DNA from: Hirsutella rhossiliensis
Lineage: Eukaryota > Ascomycota > Sordariomycetes > Hypocreales > Ophiocordycipitaceae
DNA: 64,000 nucleotides
NCBI RefSeq assembly: GCF_020360975.1
Contig: NW_025408668.1
Coordinates: forward strand, 7,316,001 to 7,380,000
Reading direction: 5' to 3'
Positions 1-9,543 of the stretch are shown in pieces. The first letter of the stretch is position 1. Every line of letters starts with the position of its first letter. The notes beneath the pieces were generated by a model that made no database searches, was not told the DNA's origin, and worked only from the letters and a program-made list of their open reading frames with translations. The position numbers and the translations under genes are program-made.

Positions 1-262
1 AGAAGTTAAGGACGAGCTTTATAAGGAAAATCGACCTAATAACCTCTTAAACTATATTACTATAGTAGTACGAATCGACGATAGATAGTATACGTAACGC
101 TAAGAAAAGAAATAAGGAAGAGGAAACTAAAACCCTTTTTATAAAAATAACTTTAGCTAACGCGCTAACTATAAGAAAAAGCGTAAAATATAAATAGCCT
201 AGGTATATATAATAAATCCTAGACTAATAGATTTAAGTATAATATAGAAAGGTAAAGGAAAG

Positions 263-304
263 TATTTTAACTATAGGAAACTTAGATATTACTTTAAGGA
301 ATAT
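263..304 (+). pseudogene. Gag CCHC zinc knuckle remnant, all ligands changed to Tyr
   Basis: The frame beginning at 251 reads GKGK followed by a 14-residue block, YFNYRKLRYYFKEY. The spacing of the tyrosines matches the retroviral-type zinc knuckle C-x2-C-x4-H-x4-C exactly, with Tyr at all four metal-ligand positions. Cys (TGY) to Tyr (TAY) and His (CAY) to Tyr (TAY) are the expected results of G:C to A:T RIP changes. The next codon but one is a stop. This marks the nucleocapsid part of gag and fixes the coding strand. Confidence 0.75.
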
Positions 305-2889
305 AAATAACCTTATAAGGAGAAGAAAACCTATTAAGTACTAGCCTTAAAAGGTAAGAAATACTTAAACGCTATTAATAGATAGGAACTAAAGTATAAA
401 CTCCTTAGTTAGACTATATACTATAATAATAAATATATAGTATACTTAAGCGATAAGAATAGTATTAAATAGTTCTTAAAGCTATTAAAGAAAACCCTTA
501 TAATAATATAATAAAGGGATCTTAAAATATAGAAATAAGTTAAATTTATAAAACTAAAATACCCTTATCCTAAAGGAGTCTTATAAGACTAAATTAAAAA
601 GAATAGTAAATAATTCTAAGAAGATATATAAAGTAAAAATCGATAATAATAATAGGTAGTTTATAAATAATATAATAAAGAAGATATAAATATAGCCCTT
701 ATACTTACGAAACTTAGATAATAACCTAAGGAAGAATAACGAAGTATTAATAATATAAGCTTTAAAGAATAAGAAATACTTAGAGAAATAAAAGATAAGA
801 ACGAACTTATACTACTACCCTTACTATTAAGGGAAAATACTATAATTAAAGAATATACTCTATACTTTAAAAAATTTAAAGAAATACTTAAAATTAAAAC
901 TTAATAAACGCCTTAAATTCTTATAGAAAACTAATAAGCTATATTAATTCGATATTAACTAGTACTATATAAAAGAGACTATACTATAGCTATCGCTATA
1001 GTTAATACCTTTATAGCTCTATAATAAGAATAGTAACTATAAGGAGAATTTAAAGATAATCTATAAATACTACTTACTTATAAGCACTATAAGTATATTT
1101 TATAGATATTATATATCTACTTAGATTATATAATATACTTTTAGATAAAGGTATAATATAACGCCTTCCTAGTTAGGTTTAAGGGATAAGTACTTTTAAA
1201 ACCCTACTTAAGTATAGAACTAAACTACTAGAAAATCGATTAACGTTACTTAAATAACTAAGTTATATTATTAGAACCTAATTATAGCACGCTACTTAAA
1301 TACCGCAATAATTATAGTTTATTAATAAGATATCTTTTAAAGATATATAAAATCTATAAATACGCTAAAATAAAGGAATAGTATAACGCTACTTACTTTA
1401 AGGTATCTAAACCCTTAATCTTTTAAAGACTTATATAATAAACTAAATATAATAAAGAAGATTATAATAAATATATATACTTAAACTATAGAGTTTATAA
1501 ATATAAAAAAGTATAAGTATAGTATAAACGATATAATAGTATATTAAAAGATTATTAGCAATATATATAAAGGCTATAGGCTATATTTAACTAAGGGAGA
1601 ATCGATATAAAAACACTATATATAAAATAAAAAGATATAAAATAAAAACTTAACCTTTAGTATAAAAATAAATAGAATTATAAAGTATAGTACGTAATTA
1701 ACTATAAAGTAGTATAATATAAATAATATAGCGTTAAGAAATAAGAAATCTTTAATTAGCTATAAGAAATTAGTCTCTTAAGCCTTAATATAATACTATA
1801 TAATAAAAATATAAAGAAACGATATTAATAATAAATTAAAGAAGAATACCTAAATAAAATAAATAAGGACTAAGTAAAAAATAAAGTACGCTATCTATAA
1901 AAGGGCTATAGACTAATATAATATAATAAGATCTAAGGACCCTATATATAGTAATAGTAAGCTATAATAACTAAATAGTATTAGATATTTAAATCGCGGG
2001 ATATTATACGCGTATACTTTTAGACTATAATATAATAAGTAATTATATTTTACCTAGAGTTATTAATCGTTACTAACTTATATAAAGATATAAGAAAGAT
2101 TTATATAAACTTATAAATATTAAAGGAGAGGCCTTTAACTATAATAACGGAATTATTAATATAAAGATTAATTACCTTAATATTAATATCTAGGGCTACG
2201 ATAAATAAGTTAACTTTAATATTATAGATATTAAAGAATATAACCTTATATTAAAGCTTCTATAGCTATAAGAGAGCAACCTACTAATTAACTAGAAAAC
2301 TAGCTAGCTATATTAAAACGAAGATATAAGTTTCTAAGACTAATAGATTTAAAAGAAAGTAAAATTTTATAATAATTTAGCTATTAAATAAGATAAAAGG
2401 GATAACTATTTAAGTAAATTATTATAGGCTTTAGTAATATAAACGAAAATAGTAACTAAACTAATAGATATAATAAAATCGACTAATAAGACCTATATAC
2501 TAACTAATATAGCTATATAACCTAGTATCTAATATAAATAAAATAAAGGATATAATATAAAGATCTAAAGAGTTATTACTACTTTAAGGAAAGACCTTAA
2601 ATAAATTAATAAAGAGCTTAAGTTAAGAGAAACTAGCTCTTAAAAGAAAGAATAAAGCCTATAAGATAGAATAAAGAATATCCCTTAAAAATACCGGAAA
2701 TATAATAAACTCTTTAAGGAAGAACTTAAGATAGGGTTACTTAAATATAGCTAATAGGACTATAAAATTTATCTTAAGGATAAAATAACGCTAACGTTTT
2801 ATAAAATCTATAACTTAAACGAAAAGTAATTATAAACGTTATATAACTACTTTAATAAGAATCTATAAAAGGGATATATATAAACGTTA

Positions 2890-3560
2890 ATATCTAAAGT
2901 AGGCTACTTAGTTATATTTATTTTAAAGAAAAATAGTAAGCTATAATTAGTTATTAACTATAGACGCTTAAACGATATTATAATAAAGGACTAAATACTA
3001 TTACTACTTATATTAAAACTATAAGATTAACTATATAGTAGAAAATAGTTTATAGCCCTTAATCTTAAAAGCGCTTATAACTTAATATATATAAAAAAGG
3101 GATATAAATAGATAATAGCCTTTAAAACGAAATTCGGACTATTTAAATATCTAATAATACTATTTAGACTTATAAATATACTAGCTACCTTTTAACGGAT
3201 AATTAATAATATCCTATATAAATACTTAGATATCTTTATAGTAGTATACTTAAATAATATCCTAATCTTTTTAAATACCTTAAAAGAATATAAGGAATAT
3301 ATCTATAAGGTACTTTATATACTTTAAAATATAAAGTTACTAGTTAAACTAAAGAAAAGTAAGTTCTATATATAGGAAGTAGACTTCCTTAAATATATAA
3401 TCTTACTAAGAGAGATATAAATATAATAAGATAAGATTAACTTAGTTAAAGAATAGCTAATATTAAAGAACATTAAGGATATATAAAGTTTCCTAGGATT
3501 TATAAATTACTACCGACGATTTATTAAAGATTTCGGAAAGATTATAGTACTATTATATAA
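2890..3560 (+). pseudogene. Gypsy reverse transcriptase remnant
   Basis: The translation contains the gypsy RT landmarks in order: VIFILKKNSKL, then INYRRLNDI, then LNLKSAYNLI, then FGLFKYL, then YLNNILIF at 3247-3270, then the connection segment [17 protein letters not shown] ending near 3539. The catalytic YLDD box reads YLNN, and several tryptophan and glutamine codons are stops. The family assignment is secure from the string of motifs. The gene cannot make an active enzyme. Confidence 0.9.
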
Positions 3561-3659
3561 CTTAATAAAAAAGGAAAAAGAATTTATATAAAACGATAAA
3601 GCTAACGAAGCTTTTAAATATATTAAGACTATAATTATATAAGAACTAATCTTAACTAC

Positions 3660-4065
3660 CTTTAACCTAAAACGATAAATCGAACTTAAAACTAATATAT
3701 TAAACTTTACTTTAAGAGTATAAATTAGATAAAAGGATAATAAAGAAAGACTATAACTAATTATATTTTACTTAAAAAAGCTATATAGCGTAGAACTTAA
3801 TTACCCTATCTATAATAAAGAATTCCTTATAATTATTTAAGCTTTTAAGGAATTTTAATACTACCTTCTTAAAAGTAAGTATAAAGTTAAGGTCTATATA
3901 GATTATAAAAATATCTTATACTTTATAACTTTATAATAGTTAAACGGACGATAGATTTAATAGGCTAAATATTTATTAAAATTCGACTATAAAATAATCT
4001 ATAGAAAAGGAATAGAAAACGGTCGAGCTAATACCCTTAGTCGATAAAGTAACTACGATATAAGG
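3660..4065 (+). pseudogene. Gypsy RNase H remnant
   Basis: Downstream of RT the same strand reads a segment resembling IELETDASDFALG with the acidic residues changed (IELKTNILNFTLR), then the conserved block AFKEF, KVKVYIDYKN, LLKFDYKIIYRKG and finally ENGRANTLSR near 4015-4046, equivalent to the usual NGRADALSR. The first catalytic Asp of the TDAS motif is Asn. Several stops interrupt the reading. Confidence 0.88.
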
Positions 4066-4289
4066 GCACCTATAGTAAAAGGATAGCTCTTAGAAATTAA
4101 CGAAAATAAGAACTACTAGTAATAATAGCTAAATATAGTATTTAAAGTATAACTTAATAACTTAATATACTAAGAGATCCTAAAATAAATAAAAGAATAT
4201 AAAGTCTTAAACGGATATAATATAGAATATTTAGAAGTTTTAATATATAAAAATAAAATCTAGATATAACTAGAATTATAAGATAAAGT

Positions 4290-5200
4290 TATATAAGATA
4301 TATATAAATATCTAATATATAGATACTAAGGAATCTAAAGAATAATAAAACGGATTAAACGATAATATAACTTCCTATAGCTTAAAAAAGTAATATAATA
4401 AGTTATTAAAAAATATAAACTTTATATATAAAGTAAAGCTAAACTATATAAACTATATAGAGAATTATAACCGCTACTAGTACTAAAGAAACTATAGGAT
4501 TTAATAGCTTTCGACTATATTATAAAGCTATTACTATTAAAAGAACCTATAACTAACGTTAAATATAATAGTATATTCGTTATTATTAATAGACTAATAA
4601 AGTATAGATACTTTTTACTATATAAAGAAGTAAGTAATATAGAAGAGCTAGTATATATATTCCTATAAATAATTATTAGTAATTATAGACTACTAAATAA
4701 GATTATCTTTAATAAAGGAAGTACGTTTATAGCTAAGTTTTAGTAAGCTCTTATAATATAATTAAGGACGAAATATAAGCTTAGTATAGCTTATTACCTA
4801 TAAATAGATAGATAAATAGAACGACTTAACTAAACGCATAAATAATATTTACGATACTATATTAGCTACGAATAAAACGATTAAGTTAAATAGCTACTAA
4901 TAGCGTAATTAGCTTATAATAGCTTAGTTATAGAAATAACTAAGCTCTTATTAGTATACGCTAATTACGGATATAACCTAGAAGTATTTAAGGTTACTCG
5001 ATAAGGACTATAAGTAGAAAGAGTAATACTATAAGTAGATTAGCTATAAAAATTATATAAAGAAATATAATAAGAACTTTAATTTATTAAAGAATAAATA
5101 TCTACTTACTATAATTAGAAAAGATTATAGGGACTAATCTTTTAAGAGGGAGATATAGTCTACCTTATACGACGAAATATTAAAATAAAACGACTAAGTA
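4290..5200 (+). pseudogene. Gypsy integrase remnant
   Basis: A degraded HHCC-type zinc region is followed by RIKRQYNF near 4350. The catalytic core begins with IAFDYIIKL near 4509 and continues with SIFVIINRLIKYRYF near 4571-4615, the normal order for a gypsy integrase. Frame interruptions are frequent and all of RIP type. The catalytic Asp of the DFI-like motif is still encoded, but the reading frame is not usable. Confidence 0.85.
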
Positions 5201-5430
5201 ATAAATTAGATTTTAAGAAACTTAGACTATTTAAAGTTAAGAAAACTATTTTAAAAGTTAACTATAAACTTTCGCTATTAATAATAATATAGATATACTT
5301 AATATTTTATATCTTATTATTAAAACTAGCGCTATAAAACGCTAAACTATAGGAAAAAATTAAAGTCGACTATAATTAGGAATATAAAGCTAAATAAATA
5401 CTAAATATAAGAAAATAAGGTTAGTAATAA

Positions 5431-5499
5431 GAATACCTTATTAAGTAAAAGGGATATAAACTAAAGGAAAATACCTAGGAACTACTTAAGCACTTAACC
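5431..5499 (+). pseudogene. C-terminal chromodomain remnant of the gypsy integrase
   Basis: The frame reads EYLIK, stop, KGYKLKENTWELLKHLT. This is the core of the chromodomain that chromoviral integrases carry at the C terminus (usual form EYLVKWKGY...NTWEPLEHL); the tryptophan of the KWKGY motif has become a stop codon. It places the element among fungal chromoviruses, whose chromodomain is thought to direct insertion to heterochromatin. Confidence 0.85.
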
Positions 5500-5629
5500 T
5501 ACTATAGTTCTTTACTTTAATAGTTCTACTAGTAAAATCTACCCTATATATTATAAAATCGCTTAATAAATTAATAGTATTTTACTTAATTATATTAAAT
5601 CTACCTATAGATTAAATATTAACTACCGC

Positions 5630-5885
5630 TTTAGATTCTTAGCGCTTAGCCTCGTTAAGGTTATCTAAGGAATAAAGGCCTTAACGGACTATCTTAGTAC
5701 CCTTTATCTTTAGCTAGCGCTTTTAACGGCAAAGCCGTACTAAACGAGCTAAGGCTTTATTTAGGTCGGCTTAAGCTTTTAATATTCGCTCCTTAGTAAT
5801 TTCTTCTTCTTTATTTAATCGATCGGACTCTAGATTTATTTAGGATACTAAGAAATACGTTAACTATAAATAATAAGTAAGATAA
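5630..5885 (-). pseudogene. RIP-damaged coding remnant on the minus strand (coiled-coil-like, unknown)
   Basis: Read on the minus strand, one frame gives about 80 codons interrupted only by stops that revert to Gln (TAA or TAG from CAA or CAG) or Trp/Arg. Uninterrupted segments include ADLNKALARLVRL and INLESDRLNKEEEITKERI. The charged, leucine-spaced composition suggests a coiled coil. The reading is opposite to the gypsy polyprotein and lies between its chromodomain and the proposed polypurine tract. It could be an antisense frame carried by the element, or part of a second element. I do not know its function. Confidence 0.6.
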
Positions 5886-6227
5886 CGAAGTTACTTATAG
5901 GAGCTAATCGCTATGCTTAACGTATCGTAGGAATAACCCCGCCGTATATATTTAGTATACTTAGAAGATTTCTCTAGTATTTTATAGCGGAAGCCGCGTA
6001 ATAAATAAAAAGAATATAGTATAACGTTAAAACTAAGATAATTAATAAACTTAGCTAAATAAATATACTTAAGGGTCTTATAAGAACGATCCTTTAATAT
6101 ATAACTAGATATACTATTAGTAGTATATCCTAAGGGATAAAAAGGATAAAATAGGGAATATATATATACGTAATAAGGGTATATTTATATACGGCGGCTA
6201 AGGTAGTAGTAGGTCTTACGGATAAGA

Positions 6228-6242
6228 CTAAAAGGAGGGGAG
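6228..6242 (+). other. Possible polypurine tract and start of a 3' LTR
   Basis: A G-rich purine run (AAAAGGAGGGGAGA) stands out in otherwise TA-dominated DNA and is followed at once by TATTATATTATA, which would be the RIP form of a TGTTATGTTATA-like LTR end. Placement 730 bp after the chromodomain is plausible for a fungal gypsy element. The LTR right end was not found, so the call is tentative. Confidence 0.35.
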
Positions 6243-6741
6243 ATATTATATTATAACTATAGTTAGCGGGCTATAAGAGAGCTAGCTACGTTTACGTAAT
6301 AAGGCGGCTTAGAATAATAGTTAGGATAAGAAGTTACTTAGGCTTAGCTTACCTAAAGCGTACGTAAGCTAAGTAAGCTTTATATAGATAGATTACTACT
6401 TAGGAGCATAGCTTATAAGTAAGCTATAGTAAGCTATAAAGGGGATTACGGCTAGGACCGTAATCTAAGGATAGTCTCTATAGGTATATATAGCTACCTA
6501 CTTTTACTCCTTTAGATAAATAGCTCTCTAGCTTTTAATATAGATCTTTATTACGATTCTATCTCTAATTCTAATTACCTAGTTATAGTCTATAGTCTAC
6601 GACCTCTAACTTATTACTAACGTAATATACTTATTATTACTTAGACCACGCCTTATTATATCTACTAATATAAACCCTACGATAGGTTTATCCCTTAGGA
6701 ATAATACTAGTTATTATAGTATTACGTTCGCTTTAATTTTA

Positions 6742-7068
6742 CGACTATAAGAGTATAGATATTTCGCGTATATATATACTAGTATAAGCGGTTTAACTAA
6801 ACTAGGTAATTAAACGTTAGCTTTAAAGGTAGCTAAAAAAAATAGCTATTTTATATATAGGGATATAGAGAGGGTAAAATAAAGGGTAGATTATACTATT
6901 ATAAAGTAGGTAGAGGTATAGGCTTAAGTACGGTCTATTAAAAGAAGGTTAATAATCTATAAGAGGGAAAAGGAAGAGAAGTATAGGCTAGCTTTATATA
7001 GGAGGAGCTTATATATAGACTTAGCCTAGACCCTAGTCTAGGCCTATATAAGGCAAAAGCCCTTATAG
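6742..7068 (+). repeat. Direct repeat copy A (heavily RIP-mutated)
   Basis: Copy A of a pair about 320 bp long. It shares with copy B (7541-7857) the blocks GAGTATAGATATTT, GGTTTAACTA, TAATTAAACGTT, GGGATATAGAGAG, TAAAGGGTAGATTATACTAT, AAGGAAGAGAAGT and GCAAAAGCCCTTA, in the same order and spacing. Where the copies differ, copy A almost always has T or A and copy B has C or G. It could be an LTR or a small non-autonomous element; no coding capacity is visible. Confidence 0.85.
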
Positions 7069-7540
7069 CCGCGCTTATAACTACTAAATATATATTTATA
7101 TATATAGCCTACCTTACCCTATAACGCTATTAGCTAAGGTCTAAGCTAATACCTAGACCTATACTAAGGGTAAATACCCTTATATTTATATAGATAATCT
7201 ACTTTTTTTATATATACCTTACCCGCTTAGGCCTTACTACCTAATTTAGCTATACTAATATAATAAAAGAGGGAGTTATACTAGTATAAAGATTATATAT
7301 ACCTATTATTTTAGGGTAGCTTAATTCGTTTAAATAATATATTTTTATAATTATTATAAGATATATATATATTATATTATATATTAGTATAGGCATTTAG
7401 GTAGTATAGGTACTTACTAAGCACGTATAGTATAAATAGGTAGGGCGGGCTAGCTTTAGTATATATCTTAAAAATAAGTTAAGTATATAAATAGTAATAT
7501 ACTATTATATAAATAGTAATACTCTTTTATAATTATAGGA
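7069..7540. other. AT-rich spacer between the direct repeats
   Basis: This stretch is TA-dominated and RIP-like, with no recognisable protein remnant on either strand. It is probably internal sequence or an unrelated degraded insertion between the two repeat copies. Confidence 0.5.
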
Positions 7541-7857
7541 GTATAGATATTTTACGTATATATATATGCCGGCGCGGGCGGTTTAACTAGACTACGTAAT
7601 TAAACGTTGGCTTTAAAGGCAGCTAAAAATAGCTATTCCGTATATAGGGATATAGAGAGTGTAAATTAAAGGGTAGATTATACTATCACGGAGTAGGCAG
7701 AGGCATAGGCTCAGGTGCGGTCCGTTAGAAGGTCAATAATCTACGAGGGGGAAAAGGAAGAGAAGTGCGGGCTTAGCCTACATGGGCGCGGAGGCCGCTT
7801 ATATATAGGCTTGGCCTAGACTCCAGTCTAGGCCCACATAGAGCAAAAGCCCTTACA
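7541..7857 (+). repeat. Direct repeat copy B (little RIP damage), right edge of the repeat block
   Basis: Second copy of the repeat described for 6742-7068. Its CpG-rich core (for example GCCGGCGCGGGCGG at 7568-7581) and its CA/TG dinucleotides are largely intact. Homology ends at GCAAAAGCCCTTACA near 7857. After that point the DNA has normal composition and holds the F-box remnant. It carries TATA-like stretches but no coding frame. Confidence 0.85.
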
Positions 7858-7889
7858 CCGACCAAGAGATTCAAGCGATGCTTCTTAGT

Positions 7890-8399
7890 GGAGTCATCCA
7901 GTGGCAATTAACTTTGCTGTTTTACGTCGTGCCAGCAAACGCTTTGCCAGGTTTTCTGCTGGGCCGTGCACGAAAATCCCTAGCTCTCTCGCTGCGCTCG
8001 CGTTGACCAACCTCAGCGCTGAGCTGCTGGATGAAGACTGGCGAGTTTCGCTTGACCAAGCGCGGCAATGGCAGATGGCGCAACACCTGGCAAGTCCCGA
8101 TACGAGGGGAGAGACTCGATGACAGCCCTGTCGCGGGAAGAGACACGGGACATGTGAGCGATGCTCTGTATATCGAGAAGATTGAGGACGGCGTGGAGGA
8201 GCTCGAGAGAGAGCTCATTGAGAATACCAATAGACGAGGGTTGTTGTTTACCGAGGTTGACGTCGGAAGGTTCCGCGGGCTCTGAATCGAAATCATGGCT
8301 TCTGTGAGGTAGTCTTCCCCATGGGAGAGACAGGCTACCATATCCTCGGGGTCGTGGTTCTCGCAAGGCAGAGATAGGTAGGTAGTTGGTCGGCGACAA
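7890..8399 (-). pseudogene. Truncated F-box domain gene
   Basis: A minus-strand frame of 128 codons begins at 8399 and stops at 8013. Residues about 59-103 (8225 to 8091) read as a fungal F-box: LNELSLELLHAVLNLLDIQS, then SRVSSRDRAVIESLPSYRD. It is followed by APSAIAALGQAKLASLHP, the usual start of the region after the box. The frame then ends abruptly, and other frames beyond it show no clear continuation. The part before the box is low complexity and lacks a clear start context. The gene lies directly against the repeat block, so truncation by element insertion or recombination is the simplest reading. F-box proteins are the substrate-binding subunits of SCF ubiquitin ligases. Confidence 0.6.
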
Positions 8400-8785
8400 G
8401 GCGGGTCAGTATGGCCGTACAGTATGTGTCAGTACGAGCAGCAAACTTAGCTAATCAACTCAGGCACGCCAGTAGTCGCCCGGCGGGATTGCTTAGCTAA
8501 TCATGGCGCATGACGCCTTGTCCTCCTTGGAGTTTCGAGCCATGAATGCACTGTCCTCGCACTGTATCTTTCCACCGCTCACACGGCAGCCGCACAGTGT
8601 CTGCTTGCGGCGTCGAATCGTCATCGACATCTCCGTACCTCCTTTGTACCTAGGAAGCCTTCGCAAGCTCAGCACTGCCAACGACGCCCACGACGTCGAG
8701 CTGCCAGAGGCCCATCCCATCGCGAAGTCGCAACGACGCCCAACCAGATCGCGTCCCGCCTGATTCCCTGCAACAACCGCCCATC
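8400..8785. other. Intergenic region upstream of V-ATPase subunit f
   Basis: Normal composition. Short open frames on both strands show no family resemblance. It should include the promoter and 5' leader of the gene starting at 8786. Confidence 0.5.
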
Positions 8786-9222
8786 ATGAAGCCCGTCGTC
8801 AGTGCTATGCACGCTTGGTCGTGGTACGTCTGCTCCGTCCCCAGCCTCCCCGGGCCAAGGGGGAAATACCCCTTTCCCGGCATCCGACATGAGAGCTGAT
8901 TGTTTGCAAGCACCGTCATCTCCGTCTTCGCCATCGTCATCCTGAGCGTCCTCGGCGGTCTCTACCGCTCTGGCCACGAAGAGTTCGTCGGCGGCAAAGA
9001 CGACCCCATAGACGGCAAGGCAGTCTCTGGCACCGTCTTTACCGCCGTCGTCGTCTACGCTGTACGTGCATACGACCCCCGAACGATACCCCCTTTGCTG
9101 AGGGCAACCCGGTTTGCGAGGGATCGGTTCTAACGCGAATTCTGCAGGCATTTCTCGTCTTCTGCGGTTTCCAGGGCCTGCTTCACGTCCGGGAGAACCG
9201 GAGAGGCGCTATCGCTTTGTGA
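8786..9222 (+). CDS. V-type ATPase V0 subunit f (yeast YPR170W-B / RNase kappa-like family)
   Basis: A small three-exon gene: 8786-8823, 8911-9061 and 9148-9222, encoding 87 residues. The introns are GT-AG and the first has a GCTGAT branch-like site. The product starts MKPVVSAMHAW and has two hydrophobic segments (about residues 13-31 and 51-74) around a short polar loop with HEEFVGGKDDP, then FVFCGFQ-like LVFCGFQGLL and a basic tail. This order, the HE-FVG motif and the length match the fungal V0 subunit f, a membrane component of the vacuolar proton pump related to animal RNase kappa. In the cell it would sit in vacuolar or endosomal membranes. Each exon alone is short and would be missed by simple ORF calling. 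The match is from remembered family features, not a search. Confidence 0.85.
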
Positions 9223-9543
9223 GAGCGCGTTTTTCGGCTTAGGAGTATACGGCGCTGGCGTTTTGGCACGTGCTTGGCTGTTTTGCTTTCATAGAGGCTG
9301 TCGGGGATGCTTGTAGGGCAGGCCGTCATCGGCCCTGATGGAGGCACCATGGAGGGGTTGCATGTTGAGACGGCTGCGAGCTGCGGTGCAACAGCATCAT
9401 CTCCTTGTATCCATCTTTGTCTGGTCTTTGTCGACGCAACGCAGATATGTTATTGGCTACCATTCGCCTCTCTTGTCTGGCTCTCGGCCGCACGGATACC
9501 GGAAAAGAAATAGTCGCAAGTCCTGTTCCTTTGTGGAAACTCA
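9223..9543. other. Convergent intergenic region
   Basis: Lies between the 3' ends of the V0 subunit f gene (plus) and the rhodopsin-domain gene (minus). It should hold both 3' untranslated regions. Nothing else recognised. Confidence 0.5.

Larger units (their letters stand above)
1..6242 (+). mobile_element. RIP-degraded Ty3/gypsy chromovirus retrotransposon (incomplete at left edge)
   Basis: The stretch is extremely AT-rich and has no open frame of 60 codons, yet plus-strand translation across stops shows the standard order of a chromodomain-containing Ty3/gypsy polyprotein: gag zinc knuckle (near 263), a post-protease segment (about 2215-2310), reverse transcriptase (about 2890-3560), RNase H (about 3660-4060), integrase (about 4290-5200) and chromodomain (about 5431-5499). 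Changes are the RIP type: CAA/CAG to stop, Cys and His to Tyr, Asp to Asn. CpA and TpG are nearly absent while CpG survives. A purine run at 6228-6242 followed by TATTATATTATA could be the polypurine tract and the start of the 3' LTR, but that boundary is a guess. The element runs off the left edge, so its 5' LTR and part of gag are not seen. The roughly 1.9 kb between knuckle and protease could not be assigned and may include another insertion. Confidence 0.9.
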
